Shown: in pieces, positions 1 through 8,524 of the stretch
Numbering within the stretch: the stretch's first letter is position 1
Layout: the number at the start of each line of letters is the position of its first letter
Assembly (NCBI RefSeq): GCF_003671495.1
Contig: NZ_RCHN01000027.1
Span: 1 to 53,950, forward strand
Direction: 5' to 3'
Source of the DNA: Ketobacter sp.
GTDB taxonomy: Bacteria; Pseudomonadota; Gammaproteobacteria; Pseudomonadales; Ketobacteraceae
Length of the DNA stretch: 53,950 nucleotides
Program-made: the position numbers and the translations under genes
The notes under the pieces: generated by a model
The model's database searches: none
What the model saw: only the letters and a program-made list of their open reading frames with translations
What the model was told of the DNA's origin: nothing

Positions 1-54
1 GGCATCCTGATGCTGCGCCCACAGGGTCTGTTCTCACTCAAGATCCGTAAGTAA
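1..54 (+). CDS. urtB: UrtB C-terminal end (urea ABC transporter permease, partial)
   Basis: The window opens inside a reading frame that ends at 52-54 and encodes 17 residues (GILMLRPQGLFSLKIRK). The 'LRPQGLF' ending is typical of LivH/UrtB-type inner-membrane permeases. It lies 12 bp before urtC in the same direction, so it is the last part of urtB in the urt operon. The identification rests on this short tail and on operon order. Confidence 0.8.
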   Translation, partial: GILMLRPQGLFSLKIRK

Positions 55-66
55 CAGGAGCAGATT

Positions 67-1206
67 ATGTCCTACGGTTTGCGTTCGTTTCTGCCCAAGA
101 ATGACATGATCAACATACTGCTGCTGGCAGTGCTGATCATGGTGATCTTTCCTCTCAGCATGGATATTTTCCGCCTCAATTTAGTGGGTAAATATCTGTC
201 CTATGCTTTCGTTGCCCTGGGCCTGGTGCTCTGCTGGGGTTACGGCGGCATTCTCAGCCTGGGCCAGGGTGTGTTCTTTGGCCTGGGTGGTTACTGCATG
301 GCGATGTTCCTGAAATTGGAAGCCTCTTCCCCGGAGAATACGGCCATCCAGTCCACACCCGGTATTCCGGACTTTATGGACTGGAACCAGTTGACGGCAT
401 TGCCCTGGTTCTGGGAGCCCTTCAACAGCCTGAGCTTTACCATGATCGCGATCATTGCGGTGCCGGTGATTTTCGCCTTCATCGTCAGTGTGGCCATGTT
501 CAAGCGTCGGGTAGGCGGGGTGTACTTCGCCATCATTACCCAGGCCATTGCCGCAATCCTCACCATCCTGATCATCGGCCAGCAGGGTTACACCGGTGGC
601 GTCAACGGTATTACCGACCTGCGTACGTTGAAAGGCTGGGATATCCGCACCGATGAGGCCAAGTACGTGCTCTACTTCGTCTGCTGCGCCTTGCTGATCG
701 GCTCTATCCTGGTGGCACAGTTCGTACGCAAGAGCAAACTGGGGCGCCTGCTGGTGGCCATGCGCGACAAGGAAGACCGGGTGCGTTTCTCCGGCTATGA
801 CGTCTCCAACTTCAAGATCTTCATCTTCTGCCTGGCCGCGGCGTTCTCAGCCCTGGGCGGTGCCATGTTCACCCTGCAGGTTGGCTTCATGTCGCCGTCC
901 TTCGTGGGCATCGTGCCCTCCATCGAGATGGTGATCTTCTGCGCCGTGGGCGGACGTCTGTCCCTGCTGGGTGCAGTGTACGGCACCTTGCTGGTGAACT
1001 GGGCCAAAACCGTATTCTCGGAATCCTTCCCTGAATTGTGGTTGTTCGGTCTGGGCGCACTGTTCATCGGAGTGGTACTGGCCTTCCCCAACGGTCTGGC
1101 CGGTGTGTACAGCACCTATGTCGAACCCAAGCTGGCGAAGTGGTTGAAGAGTCTCAAATCAGCACGACCACCACTGCCGTCCGGCACTGCAGAGTCGAGG
1201 AGTTAA
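67..1206 (+). CDS. urtC: Urea/short-chain amide ABC transporter permease UrtC
   Basis: A 379-residue polytopic inner-membrane permease of the LivM/UrtC family, the second membrane subunit of the high-affinity urea transporter. Several hydrophobic segments run from about residue 15 to 340. The family segment LSLGQGVFFGLGGY lies near residues 64-77, and a conserved cytoplasmic loop (near RDKEDRVRFSGYDV) lies near 235-250, where the ATPases would couple. A GGAG ribosome site precedes the ATG. It is followed by urtD after 3 bp, so the genes are co-transcribed. Because formamidase and FmdB follow, the substrate may include short-chain amides as well as urea (the Methylophilus FmdDEF analogy); sequence alone cannot separate the two. 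Confidence 0.93.
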   Translation: MSYGLRSFLPKNDMINILLLAVLIMVIFPLSMDIFRLNLVGKYLSYAFVALGLVLCWGYGGILSLGQGVFFGLGGYCMAMFLKLEASSPENTAIQSTPGIPDFMDWNQLTALPWFWEPFNSLSFTMIAIIAVPVIFAFIVSVAMFKRRVGGVYFAIITQAIAAILTILIIGQQGYTGGVNGITDLRTLKGWDIRTDEAKYVLYFVCCALLIGSILVAQFVRKSKLGRLLVAMRDKEDRVRFSGYDVSNFKIFIFCLAAAFSALGGAMFTLQVGFMSPSFVGIVPSIEMVIFCAVGGRLSLLGAVYGTLLVNWAKTVFSESFPELWLFGLGALFIGVVLAFPNGLAGVYSTYVEPKLAKWLKSLKSARPPLPSGTAESRS

Positions 1207-1209
1207 ACC

Positions 1210-1965
1210 ATGAGCGTAACACCAATGGGTAAAGATTTTGTTCTCTCGGTGGAAGGTTTGACGGTTTCCTTCGATGGGTTCAAAGCGGTTAACGATCTGT
1301 CCTTCTATGTGGACGAAAACGAGATTCGCGTCATTATCGGACCCAATGGCGCGGGTAAAACCACAGTCTTGGACTTGATTTGTGGACGCACCAGAGCCAC
1401 GGACGGCTCGATCAAATTCCGTGGCAAGGAGCTGACCAAACTCAAGGAACACCAGATCGTACACGCCGGGGTTGGACGCAAATTCCAGAACCCTTCCATC
1501 TACGAAGACCTTACCGTGTTTGAAAACCTGGAGATCTCGTTTCCCCGTGGGCGCAATGTGTTCGGCGCCCTCATGTTCAAACGGGATAAGGAAGTCATCG
1601 ACAAGGTACATGAGATCGCCGAGTTGATCTTCCTGCAGGATGACCTGAACAAACAGGCGGCCCTGCTCAGCCATGGGCAAAAGCAGTGGCTGGAGATTGG
1701 CATGTTGCTGATCCAGGACCCGGAACTGCTGATGCTGGACGAACCGGTCGCCGGCATGTCCGTGGCGGAACGCAAACAGACCGCAGAACTGCTCAACAAA
1801 ATCACCAAAGACCGTTCGGTGATTGTAATCGAGCACGACATGCAGTTTGTGGCGGACATCGCCAACCGCGTTACCGTGTTGCACCAGGGCAAAGTCTTGT
1901 CCGAAGGTTCCATGGACAAAGTGCAGAACGACCCGAAAGTGAAGGAAGTGTACCTGGGACACTAG
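1210..1965 (+). CDS. urtD: Urea ABC transporter ATP-binding protein UrtD
   Basis: A 251-residue cytoplasmic ATPase of the LivG/UrtD type. Walker A is GPNGAGKTT (residues 44-52), the signature is an LSHGQKQWLEIG variant typical of UrtD, and Walker B ends LMLDEP, with an H-loop in VIEHD. A GAGGAG site precedes the ATG, and the gene follows urtC after 3 bp. It pairs with UrtE to energise the UrtBC permease. No defects are seen. The LSHGQ form of the signature separates UrtD from most LivG paralogues. Confidence 0.95.
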   Translation: MSVTPMGKDFVLSVEGLTVSFDGFKAVNDLSFYVDENEIRVIIGPNGAGKTTVLDLICGRTRATDGSIKFRGKELTKLKEHQIVHAGVGRKFQNPSIYEDLTVFENLEISFPRGRNVFGALMFKRDKEVIDKVHEIAELIFLQDDLNKQAALLSHGQKQWLEIGMLLIQDPELLMLDEPVAGMSVAERKQTAELLNKITKDRSVIVIEHDMQFVADIANRVTVLHQGKVLSEGSMDKVQNDPKVKEVYLGH

Positions 1966-1978
1966 GAGGAGAACCACC

Positions 1979-2665
1979 ATGTTGAATGTATCCAACCACA
2001 AAGTGTCCTACGGCCAGAGCGAAGTGATCCACGGGCTCAACTTTGAAGTCAAACCCAACGAAATCGTCGCCATCATGGGCCGTAATGGCATGGGCAAAAC
2101 CACGCTGATGAAATCCCTGATTGGTGTACTGCCGTCCGACGGCAGCATCAAACTGGACAACGTGGAAATGACCAACATGAAAAGTCACCAACGGGTGGCC
2201 AACGGCATGAGCTTTGTGCCCCAGGGCCGGATGATTTTTTCCACCATGACCGTCAAGGAAAACATCGAAACCGGGCTCACCACCACCAAGGAGAAAAAAG
2301 TACCGCAGGATCTGTACGACCTGTTCCCGGTACTGCTGGAAATGAAATCCAGACGCGGCGGCAACCTGTCCGGGGGGCAACAGCAACAGCTGGCCATTGC
2401 CCGGGCTTTAGCCAGCAAGCCCAAGATGCTGCTGCTGGATGAACCCACCGAAGGTATCCAACCCTCCATCATCAAGGAGATGGCCCGCACCCTGCGGCGC
2501 ATCCGTGACGAAAAGGGCCTGTCCATCGTGGTGTCGGAACAGGTGCTGAGCTTTGCCCTGGACATCGCCGATCGCATTCTGGTGCTGGAGAAAGGTGAGA
2601 TCGTCGCGGAGGAAACCCGAGAAAATGTGAACGAGGAAAAGATTGCTGCTTACTTATCGGTATAA
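1979..2665 (+). CDS. urtE: Urea ABC transporter ATP-binding protein UrtE
   Basis: A 228-residue ATPase of the LivF/UrtE type, the second nucleotide-binding subunit of the transporter. Walker A GRNGMGKTT lies at residues 34-42, followed by the signature LSGGQQQQLAIARAL and Walker B LLLDEPTEGIQP. A strong AGGAGG ribosome site sits 8 bp before the ATG, 13 bp after urtD. The GRNGMGKTT form with Met is characteristic of UrtE. An 87-bp spacer with a repeated 12-mer separates it from the formamidase gene. Confidence 0.95.
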   Translation: MLNVSNHKVSYGQSEVIHGLNFEVKPNEIVAIMGRNGMGKTTLMKSLIGVLPSDGSIKLDNVEMTNMKSHQRVANGMSFVPQGRMIFSTMTVKENIETGLTTTKEKKVPQDLYDLFPVLLEMKSRRGGNLSGGQQQQLAIARALASKPKMLLLDEPTEGIQPSIIKEMARTLRRIRDEKGLSIVVSEQVLSFALDIADRILVLEKGEIVAEETRENVNEEKIAAYLSV

Positions 2666-2687
2666 GCATTTGAACGAGAAGTAACGC

Positions 2688-2729
2688 GCTCTTGTAAAAG
2701 CACTTTTATAGAAACTGGCTCTTGTAAAA
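2688..2729 (+). repeat. 12-bp direct repeat pair upstream of fmdA
   Basis: GCTCTTGTAAAA occurs twice, at 2688-2699 and 2718-2729, exactly 30 bp start to start (about three helical turns). The pair sits in the short urtE-fmdA spacer just ahead of the fmdA ribosome site. It could be a regulator or leader element or a small duplication; nothing in the sequence decides this. Confidence 0.5.
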
Positions 2730-2752
2730 CAAAATGTCTGGAGAATATGACC

Positions 2753-3982
2753 ATGGCTGAAACCATTATCAAAATAGATCTTAATAAATCACCCTACGAT
2801 CAGGACGACATCCACAATCGCTGGCACCCGGACATTCCCATGGCGGCGATGGTAAAACCCGGCGACGATTTCATCATCGAATGCTACGACTGGACCGGTG
2901 GTCAGATCAAAAACGATGACGATGCCAGCGACGTGCGTGATGTTGATTTGTCCCAGGTGCACTTTTTGTCTGGCCCGGTGGGCGTGGAAGGTGCCGAACC
3001 CGGCGACCTGCTGGTGGTGGAAATCCTCGACATCGGTGCTTTCCAGGAAAGCCTGTGGGGCTTCAACGGATTTTTCTCCAAACAGAACGGCGGCGGCTTC
3101 CTCACGGAGCATTTCCCGGAAGCGCAAAAGTCCATCTGGGATTTCAAAGGCATGTTCACCAGCTCACGCCACGTGCCCGGCGTTGAATTCGCCGGTTTGA
3201 TTCACCCCGGATTGATCGGCTGCCTGCCTTCCAAAGAGATGCTGGCGGAGTGGAACAAGCGCGAGAAAGAACTCTATGACACCGAGCCGGACCGCGTACC
3301 GGGCCTGGCGAACCTGCCCTATGCCGAAACCGCCCACATGGGCAAAATGACCGGCGCCGAAAAAGACGCGGCCGCCGCCGAAGGTGCCCGTACGGTGCCG
3401 CCCCGTGAGCACGGCGGCAACTGCGACATCAAAGACCTGTCCCGCGGCTCCAAGGTTTACTTCCCGGTGTATGTGAAAGACGGCGGCTTGTCCGTCGGCG
3501 ACCTGCACTTCAGCCAGGGCGACGGCGAAATCACGTTCTGCGGAGCGATTGAGATGGCCGGCTGGATTCACATGCGGGTGGACCTGATCAAAGACGGTAT
3601 GTCCAAGTACGGCATCAAGAACCCCATCTTCAAGCCCAGCCCGATCACGCCCAAGTACGATGACTACCTGATCTTCGAAGGCATCTCGGTGGATGAGCAA
3701 GGCAAACAACATTACCTGGACGTACACATCGCCTATCGCCAGGCCTGTTTGAACGCCATCGAATACCTGAAGAAATTCGGTTACTCCGGCGCCCAGGCCT
3801 ACGCCATTCTCGGCACTGCGCCGGTACAGGGTCACATCAGCGGTGTGGTGGACGTGCCCAACGCCTGCGCTACGCTGTGGCTGCCCACGGACATCTTCGA
3901 GTTCGATGTGAAACCCAACGCCGATGGCCCCACCAAGTACCTGGACGGCTCCATTGACGTACCCTTGGCACCAGATAAGTAA
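2753..3982 (+). CDS. fmdA: Formamidase (acetamidase/formamidase family)
   Basis: A 409-residue cytoplasmic amidohydrolase of the FmdA_AmdA family, which hydrolyses formamide (and some short amides) to ammonia and the acid. It is close to the length of Methylophilus FmdA. The N-terminus (HNRWHPDIP), the GPVGVEGAEPGDLLVVEI segment and the C-terminal DVPNACATLWLP are family-typical. Two in-frame ATGs exist; the GGAGA site at 2740-2744 is only 3 bp from the ATG at 2747 but 9 bp from the one at 2753, so 2753 is preferred. It lies downstream of urtBCDE and upstream of fmdB, so imported amide or urea would be converted to ammonia by this unit. Confidence 0.93.
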   Translation: MAETIIKIDLNKSPYDQDDIHNRWHPDIPMAAMVKPGDDFIIECYDWTGGQIKNDDDASDVRDVDLSQVHFLSGPVGVEGAEPGDLLVVEILDIGAFQESLWGFNGFFSKQNGGGFLTEHFPEAQKSIWDFKGMFTSSRHVPGVEFAGLIHPGLIGCLPSKEMLAEWNKREKELYDTEPDRVPGLANLPYAETAHMGKMTGAEKDAAAAEGARTVPPREHGGNCDIKDLSRGSKVYFPVYVKDGGLSVGDLHFSQGDGEITFCGAIEMAGWIHMRVDLIKDGMSKYGIKNPIFKPSPITPKYDDYLIFEGISVDEQGKQHYLDVHIAYRQACLNAIEYLKKFGYSGAQAYAILGTAPVQGHISGVVDVPNACATLWLPTDIFEFDVKPNADGPTKYLDGSIDVPLAPDK

Positions 3983-4011
3983 CAGCACCGGATCAACAAC
4001 GGGAGGTATGT

Positions 4012-4362
4012 ATGCCTGTCTATGATTACAAATGCAAAACCCACGGTGTGTTCCACGAGCTGGCCACCCTGGACGATCATGCCAAACCCTGCCCCTGCCC
4101 CCAGTGTGGGGAGCTGTCGGGCCGGGTTATCATGATTCCACCGGAATTTCTCAACATGGACAAGGAGCGCCGCCAGGCGTTCCAGACCAACGAGAAAGCG
4201 CAACACGAACCCATTTTCTCAACGGACCAGTCCCGCAAGATTCACAAGCGGGACGGCGGTTGCGGCTGCGGGGATCACAAGAAGCGCAATTCCAAACTCA
4301 TGTACACCGCACGGGGGGAGAAATTCTTTCCCTCCATGCGGCCCTGGATGATCAGCCACTAG
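4012..4362 (+). CDS. fmdB: FmdB family zinc-ribbon protein
   Basis: A 116-residue protein with the FmdB zinc ribbon at its N-terminus: MPVYDYKC, then HGVF, then the CPCPQCG knuckle at residues 28-34. The family is named after the putative regulator of formamidase in Methylophilus, and its biochemical role is not settled. GGGAGG precedes the ATG by 5 bp. It follows fmdA after 29 bp and is surely co-transcribed. The C-terminal half (residues 60-116) is basic and carries another Cys pair (GCGCGDHKK), longer than minimal FmdB proteins. It may act as a metal-responsive or maturation partner of FmdA. Confidence 0.88.
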   Translation: MPVYDYKCKTHGVFHELATLDDHAKPCPCPQCGELSGRVIMIPPEFLNMDKERRQAFQTNEKAQHEPIFSTDQSRKIHKRDGGCGCGDHKKRNSKLMYTARGEKFFPSMRPWMISH

Positions 4363-4385
4363 GTTGATCTGACAGGTCCACCGCG

Positions 4386-4426
4386 GCAGCCGTGCCTTTC
4401 CCACGAACTCAGGGCACGGTTGCTGC
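4386..4426. terminator. Possible bidirectional hairpin between fmdB and the TauE gene
   Basis: The inverted repeat GCAGCCGTGCC / GGCACGGTTGCTGC (4386-4396 and 4413-4426) forms a stem with a small bulge between two convergent genes. No clear U tract follows on either strand, so rho-independent termination is uncertain; the position between convergent stops is the main support. Confidence 0.35.
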
Positions 4427-4470
4427 ACCTATGCCATCACCTCCAGCACCGCGGCCTTAGCTACGCCGCC

Positions 4471-5445
4471 TCAAGCCAGCAACGCCCGAGTCAGGTTGTA
4501 CACGCTCAGGGTACTGATCAGGGTTCCCACCAGCACCAGCAGAGTCCGCGGCGACAGCTTACGGGTCAACACAGCGGCCAGGGGAGCTGCAAACACTCCG
4601 CCCAACACCAACCCCGCGATCGTCGGCCAGGTATCCGGCCCCACCAGCACCGCAAACGCGGCGGCGGACGAGAGTGACAGAAAAAATTCTGCAAAATTGA
4701 CAGAGCCGATCGTGGTACGGGGATCGTGACCTGAGCCGATCAACGTGGTGGTGACCACCGGACCCCAGCCACCGCCACCTACGGTGTCCACAAAGCCCCC
4801 GCACACGGCCAGCTTGGCCACATGGCGAGGTTCATGGGCGGCCCGTCGCAGACGTCGAAACGCCTTGCTCAGGATAAACAACCCCATCAACAGCAGGTAG
4901 GCGGAGATATAGGGTTTCAGGATCGCGCCGTCGATTTGGGTCACCAGCACAACCCCCAGCAGGGCACCGATAATCCCCGGCACCAACAACTTCAGGAACA
5001 ACGACTTGTTGACGTTGCCGTAGCGCACATGGGACACCCCTGAAAACCCGGTGGTGAACACCTCTGCCATATGCACACTGGCCGTGGCGATGGCCGGCGT
5101 AACCCCGGTGCCGAGTAAGAACGTGGTAGCGGTGATGCCATACGCCATCCCCAGGGCACCATCCACGGCTTGCGCCGCAAAACCCACCAGCACCGCTGCC
5201 CAGAATGAGTAGCCGGTGAGCGTTTCCAGGATGGCCTGCAGGGCACCGGCCAGATCATTCTGCAGGAACAGGCGACTGACCAGGTACAGCGAAATCGCCA
5301 GTAAGGTGACCATCACAAAACCAACGGCCAGGCGCAAAACCGGATGGGTACCCGGGTGGGTCACCGCCTGCTCCAGCGGTGGCAGCCCCAGTTGCCGATG
5401 GCGGTCGTTTTCGCTGACGTCCAGATCCAGATTGCGAATCTTCAT
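4471..5445 (-). CDS. TauE/SafE family sulfite/anion exporter
   Basis: A 324-residue inner-membrane protein. After a hydrophilic 35-residue head it carries about eight hydrophobic segments in the two-halved TauE/SafE pattern: VDGALGMAYG in the first half (about residues 110-120) and VDTVGGGGWGPVVTTTLIG in the second (about 215-235). The family exports sulfite, sulfoacetate or related anions. It stands alone between convergent fmdB and an AT-rich spacer. No clear Shine-Dalgarno precedes the ATG; the start was kept because no later Met fits the first membrane segment. Which anion it moves cannot be read from the sequence. Confidence 0.88.
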   Translation of the reverse strand: MKIRNLDLDVSENDRHRQLGLPPLEQAVTHPGTHPVLRLAVGFVMVTLLAISLYLVSRLFLQNDLAGALQAILETLTGYSFWAAVLVGFAAQAVDGALGMAYGITATTFLLGTGVTPAIATASVHMAEVFTTGFSGVSHVRYGNVNKSLFLKLLVPGIIGALLGVVLVTQIDGAILKPYISAYLLLMGLFILSKAFRRLRRAAHEPRHVAKLAVCGGFVDTVGGGGWGPVVTTTLIGSGHDPRTTIGSVNFAEFFLSLSSAAAFAVLVGPDTWPTIAGLVLGGVFAAPLAAVLTRKLSPRTLLVLVGTLISTLSVYNLTRALLA

Positions 5446-5511
5446 GATGTACCGTACCCACTGTGATTTTGGTACGGCGAGATTAGCAGGCCTTATTTAG
5501 ATCAGGCAGGA

Positions 5512-5525
5512 ATATTATATAATAT
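5512..5525. promoter_or_regulatory. Perfect 14-bp AT palindrome upstream of the TauE exporter
   Basis: ATATTATATAATAT is a perfect palindrome about 67 bp upstream of the exporter start, in otherwise GC-rich DNA. It contains TATAAT on both strands, so it could be a -10 element, a repressor operator, or both. No matching -35 is obvious. Confidence 0.45.
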
Positions 5526-5632
5526 GATTAGACTTGGACGTTATATGTGGCGGTTGGTCAGGTTGCGACGATAGCGTCGTGTTCCTGGAAGACGCTGCCC
5601 TGCTTGAACCTGAGCATTCAGACCACCACACC

Positions 5633-6364
5633 CTACCGATGCTTGCGATAAATCTCCTTCGCCCAAACCAGATAGGGCTCCATCGCTTTCACCTCTGATT
5701 GCAACGGTTCCGGCAACGTCGCCGGCCAGTCCAAACCGTATTGTGGCGGCATGAACAATGGCGCCAACAGCGCCGCGGCGGTCAGGTCTGCACGACTAAA
5801 GCGATTGCCCACCAGATACTTGTTCTCATCCACGGCATCATTGGTACGTTCCAAAGCCATCAACACTGCTTGACGGGATTTGGCCGCAGTGGCTTCGTTG
5901 ATGTCCATCAGTTTGCGCATGGTGCGTGTTAACTTGGGGAACATGACTTTCAAAAACGGTTTGGCCCAGAACGGGCCATCCTTGGCAAAAAAGCCGATCA
6001 CCATGTCAGGATGATCCAGCAGGGTGTGATACAGGTAGCACCGCAGGTGCACGCCAATTTCTTTATCCAGGTAGCGTTCCCACTCCCGGGCAGATTGTGC
6101 TTCTTGGGAATTCACCGGAGTTAGCTTTTTATCGGGAAAGTGCTCATCCAGATAGGTAATGATCTGTTCTGATCCCTGAATGGAGCGCCCTTCGTGTACC
6201 AGCACCGGCACTGAGGATTTGGCGGCAAGTTTCTTCGTGGTTTTGACGTGCAATCCCGGCAGCAGGTTTTTGGTGGTGTAATCCAGGCCTTTGTAATCCA
6301 GGGCCCAGCGGGCCTTTTCGCAAAAGTGTGAAATCGGAAATTGATACAGTACCAGCGACGACAT
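5633..6364 (-). CDS. Glutathione S-transferase family protein
   Basis: A 243-residue cytosolic GST-fold protein. The N-terminal thioredoxin-like domain (residues 1-80) begins LYQFPISHFCEKARWALDYKG, with Ser/Cys in the usual catalytic region and the SVPVL cis-Pro loop plus GSEQIITYLDE glutathione-site signature. The alpha-helical C-terminal domain holds NRFSRADLTAAALLAPL (about residues 185-200), the N-capping and hydrophobic-staple region. AGAGAA precedes the ATG. The substrate is unknown. The TetR gene next to it runs in the same direction but is separated by about 70 bp. Confidence 0.9.
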   Translation of the reverse strand: MSSLVLYQFPISHFCEKARWALDYKGLDYTTKNLLPGLHVKTTKKLAAKSSVPVLVHEGRSIQGSEQIITYLDEHFPDKKLTPVNSQEAQSAREWERYLDKEIGVHLRCYLYHTLLDHPDMVIGFFAKDGPFWAKPFLKVMFPKLTRTMRKLMDINEATAAKSRQAVLMALERTNDAVDENKYLVGNRFSRADLTAAALLAPLFMPPQYGLDWPATLPEPLQSEVKAMEPYLVWAKEIYRKHR

Positions 6365-6434
6365 AACGTTCTCTTATTATTGTTGAGCCCGACAGGCAGT
6401 AACCTCTTTTGTACCACAGTCAGCCGGCAAACGC

Positions 6435-7049
6435 CTATGGTGAATCGGGGAGTTGGTCCCGCAATACCAGCTCCACCATGTTGGCCAGGCAATTAATGAT
6501 TTGCGGCTCCTTGAGGATGGGGTCTTCCTCATGCAGATAACGAATCATGGTGAAAATGGTGCTGTTGATTAAGACATAGAGTTTGGTGTGCAGGTGGTCC
6601 AGGGAGTAGTGCTCTACGTGTTGCAGCAAATAAGTGCGACTGATGGAGGCCAGGTGCTGGGCAATGGGGTCGAACAGACGCTGGATCGGCAGGCGATGCC
6701 AGTTGCGGATCAGTTCCGGATACAGCGCATTGGAACGCAGGAAGGCCAGACTCATCTGCAATGCCATTTTTGACAGGGTTTGCACATCCACCTGGCGGGT
6801 GTCCAGTTGGCCCAACTGGCGGTTGAACATCTGGTTGGCGTCCTGGCTGACCTGTTCCAGCACGGCCTCAATCAGGTCCGCGCGGTCGTAGAAATACTGA
6901 TAGAACGAGCCGTTGCTGATGCCCGCCAGCTCCGCCACCCGGTTGGTGGTGAGCGCGTCCAAACCTTCCTCAGCAATGACCTGGCAGGCGGCGTCGATGA
7001 TGCTCTTCACCATCATGCGCGAGCGTTGCTGTACCGGGCGTTTCTTCAC
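6435..7049 (-). CDS. TetR/AcrR family transcriptional regulator
   Basis: A 204-residue regulator. The N-terminal helix-turn-helix spans about residues 12-58, with LTTNRVAELAGISNGSFYQYF as the classic TetR recognition region. The C-terminal ligand domain has no recognisable specificity. The start is GTG with an AGGAG site 6 bp upstream. It is transcribed divergently from the MpaB-family gene at 7151, and an inverted repeat lies between them, so it probably represses itself and that gene. Confidence 0.92.
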   Translation of the reverse strand: MKKRPVQQRSRMMVKSIIDAACQVIAEEGLDALTTNRVAELAGISNGSFYQYFYDRADLIEAVLEQVSQDANQMFNRQLGQLDTRQVDVQTLSKMALQMSLAFLRSNALYPELIRNWHRLPIQRLFDPIAQHLASISRTYLLQHVEHYSLDHLHTKLYVLINSTIFTMIRYLHEEDPILKEPQIINCLANMVELVLRDQLPDSP

Positions 7050-7071
7050 GACGGGCTCCTAATACGACTTG

Positions 7072-7093
7072 AATGCGACTTAATGATCGCATT
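7072..7093. promoter_or_regulatory. Candidate TetR operator
   Basis: The inverted repeat AATGCGA-N8-TCGCATT lies in the 101-bp region between the divergent tetR-type gene and the MpaB-family gene. Perfect 7-bp arms and a 22-bp total span suit a TetR-type dimer. Function is inferred from position. Confidence 0.5.
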
Positions 7094-7150
7094 ATCGTTT
7101 TCCCCAACGCAAGCCCTCATTCACAAGGCCCTGCCCAAAAGGAATAACCC

Positions 7151-8434
7151 ATGCATTCAGCGCAGTACTATCTGTCCACCCGCCCTACCCCCACCCGGGT
7201 ACCACCGTTTCCGCAAGGGGGCATTCCGCCGTTTATTTACAGCCTGATCCCCCGTCAGGTGCCCACCTGGCTGATGGAAACCCTGCTGGGCGGCCCGGTG
7301 CGGCTGGACCCCGCCTTGCGGGAGGAAATGGTGCAGGGTCTGTGGGAAGGGGACGCCCCTATGGATCATCTGGTGGACTGGATGTTTGAGATTGGGCCGG
7401 GACAGGCCAAGAAGCAGTTTGATCAGGCCCTGGAGCACGGTATCGACACCGTTGCCGATGCCCCCCAACCCTTGCGCGAGTTTTTTGCCCTGATTGATGA
7501 ACCACCGCCATGGCTGGATCGGTCTGAGCTGCGCAAAGGCGCTCGCGCGGTGAATGCCTCCGGGGCAGCCATCCATTATCTGGCCCGGGATTTTTTCCTG
7601 ATGGGGGCCTATCTGCTGTCGGGCTTCAACGAACCGCTGATCATGACCGGCGCGCTGCGCAAAGGCACCGGCAAGCGCTTTGCGGAAACCCAGTCCTGGA
7701 CCATCGACCTCTATTCCCCGAATGGCATGGAGCGGTTCGGCGCAGGCTTCAAAAGCACGCTCCGGGTGCGCCTGATCCACGCCCTGGTGCGGCGCAATCT
7801 GCAAACCAAGTCCGAGTGGGACTTCGCCCGCCTGGGCATTCCCATCAACCAGACCGACATGCTCACCACCATTCTCACCACTCTGTTGCTGGGGTTGGGC
7901 TCGCGGGCACTGGGTGTACCCATGACCCGCCGTGAAACCGATGCCATTGCCCACCACGGGCGTTACGCCGCCTGGCTGATGGGCATCAAGGAACCCTGGT
8001 TGTTTGATTCCACCGCCCAGGGCATTCGCCTGTTGATGCACTCTGCCAGCACCCAACCGCGGGGCGAGGAAACCAGCCGGATCATGGCGCAATCCCTGGC
8101 GGCGGAACCACTGACGCGGGAATACCCTCATTTTCAGACACTGCGCCGCCGCTTTGAACACTCCAAACACCTGAGCATCAGTCGCCTGTACCTGAGCAAG
8201 AAGACCCTGGACAAACTGGGTGTGCCGTCCAACGTCCTGCCCTGGTATCCGCTGCTGACCATTGGCCCGCGCCTGGCGTGGCAAAGCGCACATCGCCTGG
8301 TGCCGGGCGGATATCGCCGCCTGGCGGAACAGGGTTATCGCAAGCAACGGAACATGCTGGCGGTGTTTCACGCCGGCGCCCGCAGCGCGGCGGGATTGAT
8401 ACAGCCGGATGCAGATCACCCGGCGCACATCTGA
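7151..8434 (+). CDS. Oxygenase MpaB/latex-clearing-like protein (DUF2236)
   Basis: A 427-residue protein of the MpaB/DUF2236 family, which includes haem-dependent rubber oxygenases and the fungal MpaB oxygenase. Family-like landmarks are RDFFLMGAYLLSGFNEPLIMTGALRKGTGKR (split around residues 140-175), a Trp-containing ETQSWTIDL, and AHHGRYAAWLMGI near 270, where the family has its conserved core. AAGGAA precedes the ATG by 7 bp. No signal peptide is seen, so it is probably cytoplasmic or membrane-associated. It is divergent from a TetR regulator, which suggests substrate-inducible expression. A second family member is at 30014. The substrate is unknown. Confidence 0.8.
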   Translation: MHSAQYYLSTRPTPTRVPPFPQGGIPPFIYSLIPRQVPTWLMETLLGGPVRLDPALREEMVQGLWEGDAPMDHLVDWMFEIGPGQAKKQFDQALEHGIDTVADAPQPLREFFALIDEPPPWLDRSELRKGARAVNASGAAIHYLARDFFLMGAYLLSGFNEPLIMTGALRKGTGKRFAETQSWTIDLYSPNGMERFGAGFKSTLRVRLIHALVRRNLQTKSEWDFARLGIPINQTDMLTTILTTLLLGLGSRALGVPMTRRETDAIAHHGRYAAWLMGIKEPWLFDSTAQGIRLLMHSASTQPRGEETSRIMAQSLAAEPLTREYPHFQTLRRRFEHSKHLSISRLYLSKKTLDKLGVPSNVLPWYPLLTIGPRLAWQSAHRLVPGGYRRLAEQGYRKQRNMLAVFHAGARSAAGLIQPDADHPAHI

Positions 8435-8524
8435 GATGGCCCATTGAAGGTCGTGTTTAAAAGTAAGCCGAGGGCACGTATCCTATAACCAACCCATTGC
8501 ATTCGGAGCACCCGGGATACCGCC

